64,000 nt of DNA from positions 18,545,911-18,609,910 of the forward strand of contig OZ025256.1 of the NCBI GenBank assembly GCA_964019135.1, read 5' to 3'. Both the position numbers and the translations under genes were made by a program. Shown here piece after piece: positions 37,001 to 48,025 of this stretch (within the stretch, counting starts at the first letter, position 1; each line of letters begins with the position of its first letter). The notes under the pieces were generated by a model that was not told the origin of the DNA, did not search any database, and worked only from the letters and a program-made list of their open reading frames with translations. The DNA comes from Arenicola marina (Eukaryota > Annelida > Polychaeta > Arenicolidae).

Positions 37001-39683
37001 GGCCTGTTTCTGTACACAATAACATATTTACTATTTTGAAACACAATTTTTCGAACAGTAAAAGGCAAAAGGTGGGATGAAATCCACTTACCTGGGGTTT
37101 TGGGTCCAGGGCTGAGGTCCACTCACCTGGGGTGTTGGGTCCAGGGCTGAGGTCCACTCACCTGGGGTGTTGGATCCAGGGCTGAGGTCCACTTAGCTGG
37201 GGTGTTGCGTCCAGGGCTGAGGTCCACTTACCTGGGGTGTTGGGTCCAGGGCTGAGGTCCACTTACCTGGAGTGCTGGGTCCAGGACTGAGGTCCACTTA
37301 CCTGGGGTTTTGGGTCCAGGGCTGAGGTCCACTGACATGGGGTGTTGCGTCCAGAGCTGAGGTCCACTTACCTGGGGTGCTGGGTCCAGGACTGAGGTCC
37401 ACTTACCTGGGGTTTTGGGTCCAGGGCTGAGGTCCACTGACATGGGGTGTTGCGTCCAGGGCTGAGGTCCACTTACCTGGGGTTTTGGGTCCAGGGCTGA
37501 GGTCCACTCACCTGGCGTGTTGGGTCCAGGGCTGAGGTCCACTCACCTGGGGTGTTGGATCCAGGGCTGAGGTCCACTTAGCTGGGGTGTTGCGCCCAGG
37601 GCTGAGGTCCACTCACCTGGGGTTTTGGGTCCAGGGCTGAGGTCCACTTACCTGGGGTGTTGGGCCCAGGGCTGAGGTCCACTTACCTGGGGTGCTGGGT
37701 CCAGGACTGAGGTCCACTTACCTGGGGTTTTGGGTCCAGGGCTGAGGTCCACTTACCTAGGGTGTTGCGTCCACGGCTGAGGTCCACTCACCTGGGGTGT
37801 TGGGTCCAGGGCTGAGGTCCACTCACCTTGGGTGTTGGGTCCAGGGGTGAGGTCCACTTACCTGGGGTGTTGGATCCAGGGCTGAGGTCCACTTAGCTGG
37901 GGTGTTGCGCCCAGGGCTGAGGTCCACTCACCTGGGGTTTTGGGTCCAGGGCTGAGGTCCACTTACCTGGGGTGTTGGGTCCAGGGCTGAGGTCCACTTA
38001 CCTGGGGTGCTGGGTCCAGGACTGAGGTCCACTTACCTGGGGTTTTGGGTCCAGGGCTGAGGTCCACTTACCTAGGGTGTTGCGTCCAGGGCTGAGGTCC
38101 ACTCACCTGGGGTGTTGGGTCCAGGGCTGAGGTCCACTCACCTTGGGTGTTGGGTCCAGGGGTGAGGTCCACTTACCTGGGGTGTTGGGTCCAGGGCTGA
38201 GGTCCACTTACCTGGGGTGTTGGGTCCACTTAGCTGGAATGTTGGGTCCAGGGCTGAGGTCTACCTAGCGGGCGTGTTGGGTCCAGGGCAAAGGCCCACT
38301 TACCTGGTGTGTTGGGTCCAGGGCTAAGGCCCACTTACCTGTGGTGTTGGGTCCAGGGCTGAGGTCCACTTACCTGGGGTGTTGGGTCCAGGGCTGAGGT
38401 CCACTTACCTGGGGTGTTGGATCCACTTAGCTGGAATGTTGGGTCCAGGGCTGTGGTCCACTTAGCGGGCGTGTTGGGTCCAGGGCAAAGGCCCACTTAC
38501 CTGGCGTGTTGGGTCCAGGGCTGAGGCCCACTTACCTGGGGTGTTGGGTCCAGGGCTAAGGCCCACTTACCTGGGGTGTTGGGTCCAGGGCTAAGGCCCA
38601 CTCATCTCGGGTGTTGGGTCCATGGCTAAGGCCCACTTACCTGGAGTGTTGGGTCCAGAGCTGAGGTCCACTTACCTGGGGTGTTGGGTCCAGGGCTGAG
38701 GTTCACTTGCTTGGGGTGTTGGGTCCAGGGCTGAGGTCCACTTACCTGGAGTATTAGGTCCACTTACCTGGGGTGTTGGGTCCAGGGGTGAGGTCCACTT
38801 ACCTGGGGTGTTGGGTCCACTTAGCTGGGGTGTTGGGTCCAGGGCTGAGGTCCACTTACCTGGGGTGTTGGATCCATTTAGCTGGGGTGTTGGGTCCAGG
38901 GCTGAGGTCCACTTACCTGGGGTGTTGGGTCCAGGGCTGAGGTCCACTTACCTGCGATGTTGGGTACACTTACCTGGGGTGTTTGGTCCAGAGGCTGAGG
39001 TCCACTTACCTGGGATGTTGGGATCACTTACCTGGGATGTTGGGTCGAGGGATGAGGTCCACTTAGCTGGGGTGTTGGGTCCAGGGCTGAGGTCCACTTA
39101 CCTGGGGTGTTGGGTCCACTTAGCTGGGGTGTTAGGTCCAGAGCTGTGGTCCACTTACCTGGGGTGTTGGATCCAGGGCTGAGGTCCACTTACCTGGGGT
39201 GTTGAGTCCAGGGCTGAGGTGTTGGGTTCAGGGCTAAGGCCCACTTACCTGGGGTGTTGGGTCCAGGGCTGAGGTTCACTTATCTGGGGTGTTGGGTCCA
39301 GGGCTGAGGTCCACTTACCTGGGGTGTGGGGTCCAGGGCTGAGGTCCACTTACCTGGGGTGTTGGGGCCAGGGCTGAGGTCCACTTACCTGGGGTGTTGG
39401 GGCCAGGGCTGAGGTCCACTGACCTGGGGTGTGGGGTCCAGGGCTGAGGTCCACTTACCCTAGGTGTTGGGTCCAAGGCTGAGGTCCAGAGCTTACCTGG
39501 TGTTTGGGGTCCACTGACCTGGGGTGTTGGGTCCAGGGCTCAGGTCCACTTACCTGGGGTGTTCAGTCCAGGGCCAAACCCTCCTCTTTGTGGTGGTGAG
39601 AGGAGACAGAGGTGGCTGCTACAGAGTCCCACCAGGGCTGCCAACATGAGCGCAATGGCTGTAGTCCCTTGAGAGATACCCAT
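34076..39683 (-). CDS. Secreted LPMO-like protein with predicted N-terminal His
   Basis: Five exons: 39554-39683, 36721-36790, 35270-35333, 34652-34785, 34076-34241; the phases join to 187 aa. Residues 1-23 are a classic signal peptide (TAIALMLAALVGLCSS), and cleavage after CSS leaves His24 as the mature N-terminus (HLCLLSPPQRGG). An N-terminal His plus a second His chelates copper in lytic polysaccharide monooxygenases and relatives; His82 in NLDHW is a candidate partner. The C-terminal YVLQVIYETKN...FYQCADF (137-160) resembles the end of the LPMO beta-sandwich (YVLQW...CADI). Four cysteines (26, 48, 55, 157) could make two disulphides. I recognise the LSPPQRG-type secreted invertebrate protein but know no assigned function; copper binding and enzyme activity are inference. 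Intron 1 is filled by an array made from the exon 1 end and donor. Confidence 0.86.
34586..34620 (-). mobile_element. SINE head fragment
   Basis: Contains gggctctaacccactgacct and atcggggcggcc, the reverse complement of the tRNA-like head of the SINE family. The body is missing. It sits in the exon 4-5 intron of the secreted-protein gene. Confidence 0.7.
37085..39575 (-). repeat. 35-bp array of exon-1 end plus splice donor
   Basis: About 70 imperfect 35-bp units. On the minus strand each reads CCTGGACCCAACACCCCAG|GTAAGTGGACCTC. The genuine exon 1 of the secreted-protein gene ends CCCTGGACTGAACACCCCAG|GTAAGT at 39554, so the unit is that exon end plus donor. Some units have lost the donor (tcagctgg, tagctgg), others keep it perfectly. 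AACACCCCAG can also resemble an acceptor, so short pseudo-exons are conceivable. Confidence 0.93.
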
Positions 39684-39759
39684 CTCTGCGCTACAAGTAA
39701 ATACAGTCTTCACCTTGCAGAGACAACCACTCATTCAAATGATTTTTTTCCCCTGAATT

Positions 39760-40566
39760 ATTGTACATGTATTGTAGTTACATTATAGTATTAGGTAGGG
39801 AGTAATATGTGTGATAAAGTGGAGTCTGCATATCATTCATGGCGGATAGAGCTACTATTTCTGCAGCATTCCTACACAAATCTGATAATTATTTTCACAC
39901 AGATTCCAGGGTCTGGAGCATGCATACAGCTAGGGATTAATTAAGCTAATAATGAAGGTAATTTACAGTTACATATGTGCGGGTCAAAAAACCATTATGA
40001 TTTTTGCAAGCTGGCCTCATTCCGGTCTGCAAAACCACCAGATTCACCTATTTTATTTATTATACATGCCACATACGATATTAATTTAGGTCAGGACCAT
40101 TTACCCATTTTGAGGGTTGTTTCAGTATAGATTTCTTGACTGTAGCTATATATATCAATTAAGGTCATGTACATACCTCTATAGGTACCTCACTTACTCT
40201 ACATTATACATTTCACATAAATACAATTCATAACCATATATATTGCAGCATGTAATATATGCTCTTATACATTCATGTTATGGTTACTTATCCCATTTAT
40301 CATTGTACAGTATAACAGTAATTAGTTAGTGGAGGATTAATTAACTGGACAAACTATAGTGAGGATGTATATTCCTATTAACAGATGCTGCAGATCAATG
40401 GGCAGAAATAATAATTACAGCAAACTAATAATACACCAATAAAAAATGCAGCAGTCATGTGTCATATATATTTATATACGTTATTTTATATATATACACA
40501 CATAAATGTTAAATGTTGCCGCCCCGGCCTCCTCTCCAGCCCCCACGACCCACGATTGAAACTCCT
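39760..40566. other. AT-rich flank, nothing recognised
   Basis: Lies upstream of the secreted-protein gene on the minus strand and should hold its promoter. No TATA box or coding frame that I can support. Confidence 0.4.
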
Positions 40567-40575
40567 GCTAGCGAT

Positions 40576-40692
40576 CACAGGCACAGTAAATCGACTGACA
40601 CAGAGGGGGGGGGGTGCACAGTATTAGTAGGCCGTGCGGAACCCTGCCCCCCACCCCTCTGTGTCAGTCGATTTACTGTGCCTGTGGCCTGT
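40576..40692. mobile_element. MITE with 9-bp target duplication
   Basis: The element has inverted ends cacaggcacagtaaatcgac and the matching gtcgatttactgtgcctgtg. It is flanked by the direct repeat gctagcgat at 40567-40575 and 40693-40701. A 9-bp duplication points to the Mutator-like class. The interior is a G-run and a C-run. Related ends occur at 28260, 59917 and 63856. Confidence 0.85.
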
Positions 40693-40701
40693 GCTAGCGA
40701 T

Positions 40702-42175
40702 TACCGGTATATAAATACAACACTCACAGTAACGTTACTGTCAATGTTAATCACCGAATCAGTGTGCAGTAACAATATCATATGATGAGGCGAGTTATCT
40801 TCCGTTCGGTAAATTGTATACCAAATGCGCTGTCAAGTCGCAATTAATGCTGATGGTTTGTCAGCCACAAAGACCGCACCTCTTTTTTTTAGCCGATCGG
40901 TTTGTCGCTGTGAAATAAGTGCTCACATGATCGCCTGTGTGTAGGTCACATGACTACATTGTCGGTCAGAGTGCACTTGTAAGGGTGTTGACCCCCAAAA
41001 AAAGGCCGCAAAAAGTTCGCCGAAATATTTTGTTTATATTCCAGAGGCAGACATTTTTTTTAACACGCCGCGGAGTCGAACTCAATAATGCAAGTTCATT
41101 GAACAACAAGGGCCTAATTTACCCGAACGAAAGAACGAAACTGTTCTTTAGAAAATTCTGTAATAATAACTTGATAATAAGCTTAATCCTTTTTCGCTAC
41201 TTCGGATATAGTCTTACACAGAACCAAGCTCCCCGCACGGTGGCACTACGCAAGTTAGCTTTTACTGGAGCACTAGCGGAGTGAGTCGAAGGCAGAGCAC
41301 AGAGTGACACAGAACATGCATCTGCTGCATATATATATGACGGGCTGAGGGTGATAGAGCGATTGTGCGGGTGGGGCGTCCATTCTAAAGAGGGGAGGGG
41401 GCGGGGCATGCACAACAAACATAAACAAATGTATAATTGATTTGCACTGGAAATGGGATTCAACGCACCTCTCTGGAGCGGCGATCCCCCTCAGTGGATC
41501 CTCCCCCTGGCTCCGCCAGTGACCCTCTAGAAATGCACAATTACCAGGCAAATTAGGGGGTCTGGATATATATGCCATAAGTCATGTAGATCTATAGAAA
41601 TATACCTACTATATACCCAGTCGCGGATTCAGGAGGGTGTGGGGCGGGGGTGATGCGGGTGCAGACCCCCCGCTCCGTGACGAAGCGTCACCCCAGCCTC
41701 ATAAGCGAACTGGTTTCCAACCAACCTGCGTTGGATCCCCCCCCCCCTCCCCACCCCCTCTTACGGGATTTCCCCGGGAAAACCCTAAAATGGAAAGCCG
41801 ATTGAGCCCCAAATGGTTCAAATTGTTTTGCTAATCTGCGACAAATATACTCCAGATTAATTCGCCTCAAATGTCTACGTTAGCAATAACTAATCAATGC
41901 TTCTGAAGAATATTTAATATGTTAGACCTGAAATTCAGATAAATAAGGCTTAAATCTGAATTCTAGTAAGCTTAGTAAGAGTGGCGACGGCCTTCCATAA
42001 CTCACGGGCGGTTAGTGCCGTCCAGGGGCCACGGGGCCTACCAGGCATGCGCGGCTTGTGCGCCACATTCAAATTTGCTGCAGAGCGGTTAACACGTAGC
42101 CTACTGTGCATTCGAAGCTACAGGTGGAAAGCTCTGCTGGTGGATTTTTCCTCCATGCAAAGAGGTTCCAGCTAG
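40702..42175. other. Intergenic, no recognised gene
   Basis: Several short open frames with no domain. 41615-41830 contains GC-rich, G/C-run sequence resembling the decayed hairpin elements elsewhere in the window. Confidence 0.4.
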
Positions 42176-42180
42176 CTGGA

Positions 42181-42296
42181 ATCACGTAAAAACTTGACAA
42201 GGGTCGAGCGTGAAAACTTGACAACCCAGGGTCGATCGTGAAAACTTGACAACCCAGGGTCGATCGTGAAAACTTGACAACCCAGGGTCGATCGTC
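42181..42296. repeat. 29-bp repeat in zinc-finger gene 2 promoter
   Basis: About four units containing cgtgaaaacttgacaaccca and gggtcgat, ending 36 bp ahead of the start codon of zinc-finger gene 2. Confidence 0.9.
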
Positions 42297-42331
42297 AATG
42301 TAGGTTACTTCAATCGACAGACATTGTTGTC

Positions 42332-43335
42332 ATGGCAGCGCCCCACAAAGAACCCATCCAATTGAAGCAGCAGGTAAGCATTCAATTTATTGATCTAATT
42401 AATGTTCAAGCGGCGGCAACCCAAAAATATAGCCTGGCTCCATACAAGTACCACATATATACAATATAGCTTAATGTAGGATTTGTATTTCGGAAACCTA
42501 GGGTCCCGGGCTTAGGCCGTAAGTTAGGGTGTTAATTGGCTTAGCCAAGACCCTATCTATAGTGCATGACGCATGGCCCTCACGACCTCAACCCTAACGG
42601 GGGTGTAAGGCTATCAGCTTGTTGTCAGAAGGGTCAAGTTCACTGGGCTACCATAGGCCTAATAGATGCAGATCTGTGCATGTGGATGGGTGTGGTCTAT
42701 TAGTAGGGCGGGGGGGGGGGGCACACCATGGAGTTATGCATAGTGTGTTATAACACCCCCCCCCCCGCCCCTCAACCCCGTCTCCATCCACATATCTGTA
42801 GCGCTTGTGAGTTTACGCAGGCCTACAAAATAAGTGTCCTCAATCGCCTACAAGTAAGGCATTAGCCTGAAAACAAGACGTTAATACTGTCGTTAGACAA
42901 TGTCGCCCCTCCAACTGTCTAACGACATTAACGTCTTGTTTTCAGGCTAGTAAGGCATCAGCGTTTACGTTTCCTCCAGATGGCACAATTCGCCACATTG
43001 CACGACTATAATATTAATGGTAATCGCACGTACATTGGTCGTCACAGGTTGAATGGCCGCAAGAGACCGTACAAGATGACGACGGAGAGAGACGACAAGC
43101 GATGCAGTCACAGTCGGCTCCGGGCGACCCCGAAATCACCGGAGTCACGTCCCTCAGCGTGAATCGCAGCAGCGACGACAGCGGCACGCCACAGGCATGG
43201 ACCTGCCCCTGGTGCACTCTGTTCAACGATGAGAGGCGTACGACGTGCGAGGTGTGTGAAGGCCAGCGGGTCGGCAAGCTTGAGGCTAGGTGGGATGTGA
43301 GCACTTTCAAGCGATCAGATATCGCGTGCGATTGA
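42332..43335 (+). CDS. RanBP2-type zinc-finger protein 2
   Basis: Two exons: 42332-42373 (MAAPHKEPIQLKQQ, donor CAG|GTAAGC) and 43048-43335 after acceptor GTCACAG. Both are phase 0 and give 109 aa. The QQ|VE junction, the finger WTCPWCTLFNDERRTTCEVC (43198-43257) and the tail RWDVSTFKRSDIACD match the gene at 31094-32319, so the two are paralogues that kept intron position and phase. The finger has the RanBP2/NZF spacing W-x-C-x2-C-x10-C-x2-C. Such fingers commonly bind ubiquitin or RNA; which applies here cannot be told. Intron 1 holds two small hairpin elements. AATAAA follows at 43733. Confidence 0.82.
42665..42800. repeat. Hairpin with G-run and C-run interior
   Basis: The arms catgtggatggg and ccatccacat enclose a long G-run and a C-run, with more distant matches cagat/atctg. 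It resembles the other MITE-like elements and lies in intron 1 of zinc-finger gene 2. Confidence 0.55.
42863..42949. mobile_element. 87-bp hairpin MITE with 9-bp target duplication
   Basis: The inverted ends tagcctgaaaacaagacg and cgtcttgttttcaggcta extend into gtcgttagaca / tgtctaacgac, making the element almost one hairpin. It is flanked by gtaaggcat at 42854-42862 and 42950-42958. A 9-bp duplication suggests Mutator-like mobilisation. Confidence 0.88.
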
Positions 43336-43339
43336 TTGA

Positions 43340-45069
43340 CTGATCAATGTGCCTCTCATGTCGCGTGAACTGTGCGATCTAAATCGGTGGAAAGGTCGGA
43401 TCCAGGGTGTCCAGCCTGCCCCTCCCACCTTTGGGGAAGAATGCTGTTTTTCATTGCCCATACAACACTGTTTCAATCAGAAATCATTGATTGAAGTCGT
43501 TGTTTTCTTAACACGGTAAAATGTTACAGTGTTCAATGGCTAAAAAGTATATTTTAGAGACGTTTTCTGCCAGACTGGTACAGGATAGGTATATAGATAG
43601 AGAAATATTTGTATTTTTTTTTGTTAAAGTTGAATATATCGAGCCCTTATCCGCAAAAAATTAAGCCCAGGCGACATTTATATCACAATCTGCTGAAAAC
43701 TCCATTGTTTCATTCTATAAATTCCCAAACCTAATAAACATCGCCGTTTCGGCTGTGATATGGCAAAAGTGTCTATCCCGAGACACCACAGAACTCTGTC
43801 GCGGCACTGCTGCTTGTAACAAAGCATCGCGTAGCACAAACACTCATGATGTTTACCACTAAGTACTAAGTTGAAAACTTACTGGTAAATTGGTATCACG
43901 TGCAAGGCTAAGAGACTCCATTTGGCAGTGTACGGGGCATGCGTGGAATATAGACAAAAGAAATTAGGGATGATTTAGGGACTGATTCTTATTTGTATGT
44001 TGGCCTCTTTACTTTTGGCGGGAAAGAGCTCTATATGCAACTTTTACACTGAGACTGCTAGATGTAGAGAACGTTTTTTACGAAACAATCTGAAACTCAT
44101 TTTTCGGAGAGAAAATTGCTGTATGAGTAACTGAACGTCTCGTGTCCTGAGGTTAGGCCTACGCTAATACACTCATGCGTATCAATGAATGGGCTGCTGC
44201 TCGGACAAGGGGAATGTCGGTCCAGAATGATTTTTTTTTATAATAATGACAATGGAACTAATAATAATGACAACAGTTTTGCAAGTTATTCATGTTAGGC
44301 GGTGTTTCGTGCAATACACGGTTATTGTAATATAATAATTTCAAGATCAATTTTATTTTTATGTATATTGTATGCACGAGGCGGCTTCAAATATATGGGA
44401 TAGCCTACATCTATTTCATATGCACGGTAACTTATTTGATAAGATTGGCGAAGTACGCCACCGGTATAGTTTGCTTGGAAACACTCTCGATATAGTTCAG
44501 TTCCCGTGGCTACTACGTACCTCGTGAGTTTCTATCACTGAGGCAGTTGATTATATTTCGGTCTATTTTATATTATATTTTTGCTCAAGCTACACTTTTG
44601 CCTGTCACCGCCGATTTTTTTCAGATGTATTCTGTTTATTTACAAGGCAGCAAACTGTAATTAGTTTATATATGTTTTATTTAAATTTTCCATTGTACTG
44701 TATGTTTATCTAAAATATAATTAGTTTATAGACGCAACGCTCGTGCTAGCCACATGTGACGTTGTTGGTTTCACGCAACATGTCCTAACCATCAAATCCT
44801 GAAACACAACTTCATTTTGTTAGTGTAGACATATTAATGTACTTTGCAGCAGAAGGCAAATAAGTATATTTACAAGGCAGCAAATGCAGCAAAGCAGAAA
44901 TAACTTTATACATTTTTTATTTAAATGTTCCATTGTATGTGTCTATAATATATGTTGACATATGTACATACGTGTTTAATAAAACATGTTGACAATTGGA
45001 CAGTTTATTTGGTATATAGATAACTTACAGAATGTACAATTATACTAAGTCCTTCATTAAATGAAACTT
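43340..45069. other. Between zinc-finger gene 2 and the SDR gene
   Basis: AT-rich sequence with no supported coding frame. Holds the 3' flanks of the two convergent genes. A partial repeat (aaggcagcaaa... tttatttaaat) recurs at about 44640 and 44873. Confidence 0.45.
43733..43738 (+). terminator. Polyadenylation signal AATAAA
   Basis: AATAAA about 400 nt past the stop of zinc-finger gene 2, same strand. Plausible 3' end. Confidence 0.45.
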
Positions 45070-45075
45070 TTTATT
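45070..45075 (-). terminator. Polyadenylation signal AATAAA for SDR gene
   Basis: Minus-strand AATAAA 172 nt beyond the SDR stop codon, in AT-rich sequence. Plausible 3' end. Confidence 0.55.
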
Positions 45076-45182
45076 TCCGACCTACTTCACAACAAGTCAT
45101 ACTACCAAAAGAAATGATTACAACGCTTATTGTGATGGTAAAGGGAAAGGCTACAGCGCGTGCTACCGACGTCAAGCTGAAA

Positions 45183-45249
45183 TCGGTTTGATGACGTCAT
45201 GCTGAGATCGGTTTGATGACGTCATGCTGAGATCGGTTTGATGACGTCA
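45183..45249. repeat. Short CRE-bearing tandem repeat at the SDR stop codon
   Basis: Three imperfect units of tcggtttgatgacgtcatgc. Each includes TGACGTCA. On the minus strand the SDR stop codon TGA is the first three bases of the first TGACGTCA. Confidence 0.85.
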
Positions 45250-47970
45250 CTGTCCGGATGTGACATACAGGAATTCAGGGGTGTTGCCCTCTATAACTGC
45301 GGCGGCTCCATTCAGCTCCTCGTCTCTCCGTAACATGTCCATTAAGATGTCAGCCACAGTTTCCGGCCTGGTGGGGGAAGGGAATTATTTAAATCAGTAA
45401 GACAGTTGAGACGTTCATATTTGAGACCCAGCTATCAAGTGACATCATCGACATATATCTGAGCGTCATATCTGAGCTAATGCCGGTATGTTTGTAATTG
45501 ATTTTTTTTTCGCTTGCATATCTTCAGGTTGTAAGCTTCATTCAAAATTACAGCAATTTAATATCCACAGCAAACTTGTTGTAGGCCCACACGTACTGAA
45601 CAGACGGTCAGATCTCGTTAGTGTAAGCACTAAGAAATGGCTTTCTATATGACTATATAACACGACAACGATGTACGAATTTGATGCCATAATACACCAG
45701 AAAGCCACAGTCTCTCATTTAGTTGTACCATTCGAGCAACAGTAGTGCATGTTATATGTCTTATTTATTGCCCTAACAAATGGTAGGCCTACAAGAGTGA
45801 ACAGAAGCGCCACGTACAGCTGGGTCGAGTGCCGGAGCACGATCGACCTTCGCATACAGTGTGTTGCGGGCATATGTCCACTAAATAATGAGCCCTAAAG
45901 TGTAAAATATTGGTCAAGAAAGGATAATTATTATGCATCGATATTTACGGGTTATGCGGGACTGCTCTCGTGGAGGCGATGGACCGCGGTCAATCGTACT
46001 CCGGCGCGCAAACCTGACGTCTCGCTGATAAAATAGAGGGCGACCTAGAAGCATGGAACTTTTTCTTCCGGCCTACACGAAGGCCCCCTCATCGATTGTT
46101 GTAGTAAACATTACGCACGAGCAATATGTGAGCTATTCTGCCATAATGGTTGACGCTAACATTTAAAAAAAAAGACCACCCCACCAATGGGCGCATTTCG
46201 TTGGAAACCCGGTATATCCCCAAGGTGGACCGAATACACACATTACTCATCGGTACACCGCCCAACACTTCTTACACCCGGGTCGGGTGCGCGCGCATCC
46301 TTTCGGCATGCCGATGTGCCCCGTTCAAAACAGCGCAGGACATTCGGGAAAAGATGGCGGCTGATTGAAAGTGACTGTCTGAATGTGACTGTCTGAATGT
46401 GTGAACATTTCATTGACAATCGGCGTAGCACGACCGGTAGGTCCTGAAGAGCTTGGGTATACCGTGCGGCCAATGATGGCGCTTATCGATTGACTCACTG
46501 GATGAGGCCCTCCTTGCGCTTCAGCTGCAGCCACTTATGCTTCTCCTCGAATAACTCGACCCGGTCCGGCTTATGGCACTCCGTCAACAAGTCGGTATCC
46601 ACGATGGAGGGACACAGACACATCATCTGGATCCCATGGCTCGCCAGATGGAGCCCGGACTGAAAGACACCAGGAATTCCGGGGTTCAGAGGCCGAATTC
46701 CGTAGAAAACAAACATGAAACTGCAGGGGCGGATCTAGGAATTTTAAAAGGATAGGGGGGGGGGGGGGGCGGGGGGTGTCCGAACCTGCGACCGGGAGGG
46801 GGCTCTTTTTTGCGACCGGGAGATCCGCCAGTTTTTGGACGGCCGGAGGGGGGGGGGGGGTCCACGCCGCCTCAGATAGCGTTCTTCCTCAAAAAAAAGG
46901 GGGGGGGGGGGTCCACGCCACAGTTGGCCTAAATTTTGCATTGAAAAACTGCATTCTTTCTCAAAAAGGGGGAGTCCGGACACACTGGACACCCCCCCCC
47001 CCTCCCCCTGGATCCGCCCTTGCAGTGTGTACATATTCACTTGTTGAAACGATGGTTCCGTCTGGTGTCGTCACAGTGAAGGAAGCAGCCATGCTTAACA
47101 AGTTCAAAAGTCATCCACTTATGGGTGAATGGCTTGGTCAGTGTAGTGTGTCACCAGTGTACTGTCTGCGGTTTACGGAATTCGGCGACGAAATAAAAAC
47201 AGGCGAGTATCCTCCTTTATTTCATTGAGCGCAGTCTACAACACCAATCATTGTGCCGATATGATAACTATGCCAGATGGAAGGTTTATTGTCAAATACA
47301 CTATGTCGCCCTACGTACCATGAATGCCCCCTGCACACTATGACCGTTGTAGTACACCCCTCCACCCCCATCCCTACCTCCCCGGGTCTACACTCTCCAA
47401 TAACCCACATTTCTGATTACTTAATTGTTTTCATTTTATCACTCATATCTAGTTATATATCTAACATTTAATTCGTCGTAATTTATTGCTAGATTAGCGT
47501 ACATCCTAAACCCATGAGACTAACTAAGATATTTGCAAGGCAGAGCATGGAGCTAGATGGTAGACAGTGAGAGAAGCCAACAAGAGAATTCAGCCTTGTC
47601 CCGGTATTCACATACCCCCGCTCAAATGACCCTTTTTCTCGCCTGTTTCCTCTTTCCTCGCAGCAGAAAGATACATTTTCTCTTAATGTGCCTACCTGAG
47701 ACTGGAGAGTTGTGGGTTTCCACAAATTAAGAAAATGCTCCATATTTTCCTCTTATAATTCCGCTGGTCCCTTCTCCAAAATGTTGCATAATTGTCATAA
47801 GTCAGCTGCAATGTTTAATCGAATTTTGAATTTTCGTGCCCCCCCCCCCCCCCACACACACCATCGTGGCAGTAACATCCCTCTCTCGCTGTTCCGTCCG
47901 CTGCGTTTATTTCCAAGAAGTCACGGTATTCGCAAACTGCGATAAAACTGCTCACCATCACCATCAGATA

Positions 47971-48025
<55 letters not shown>

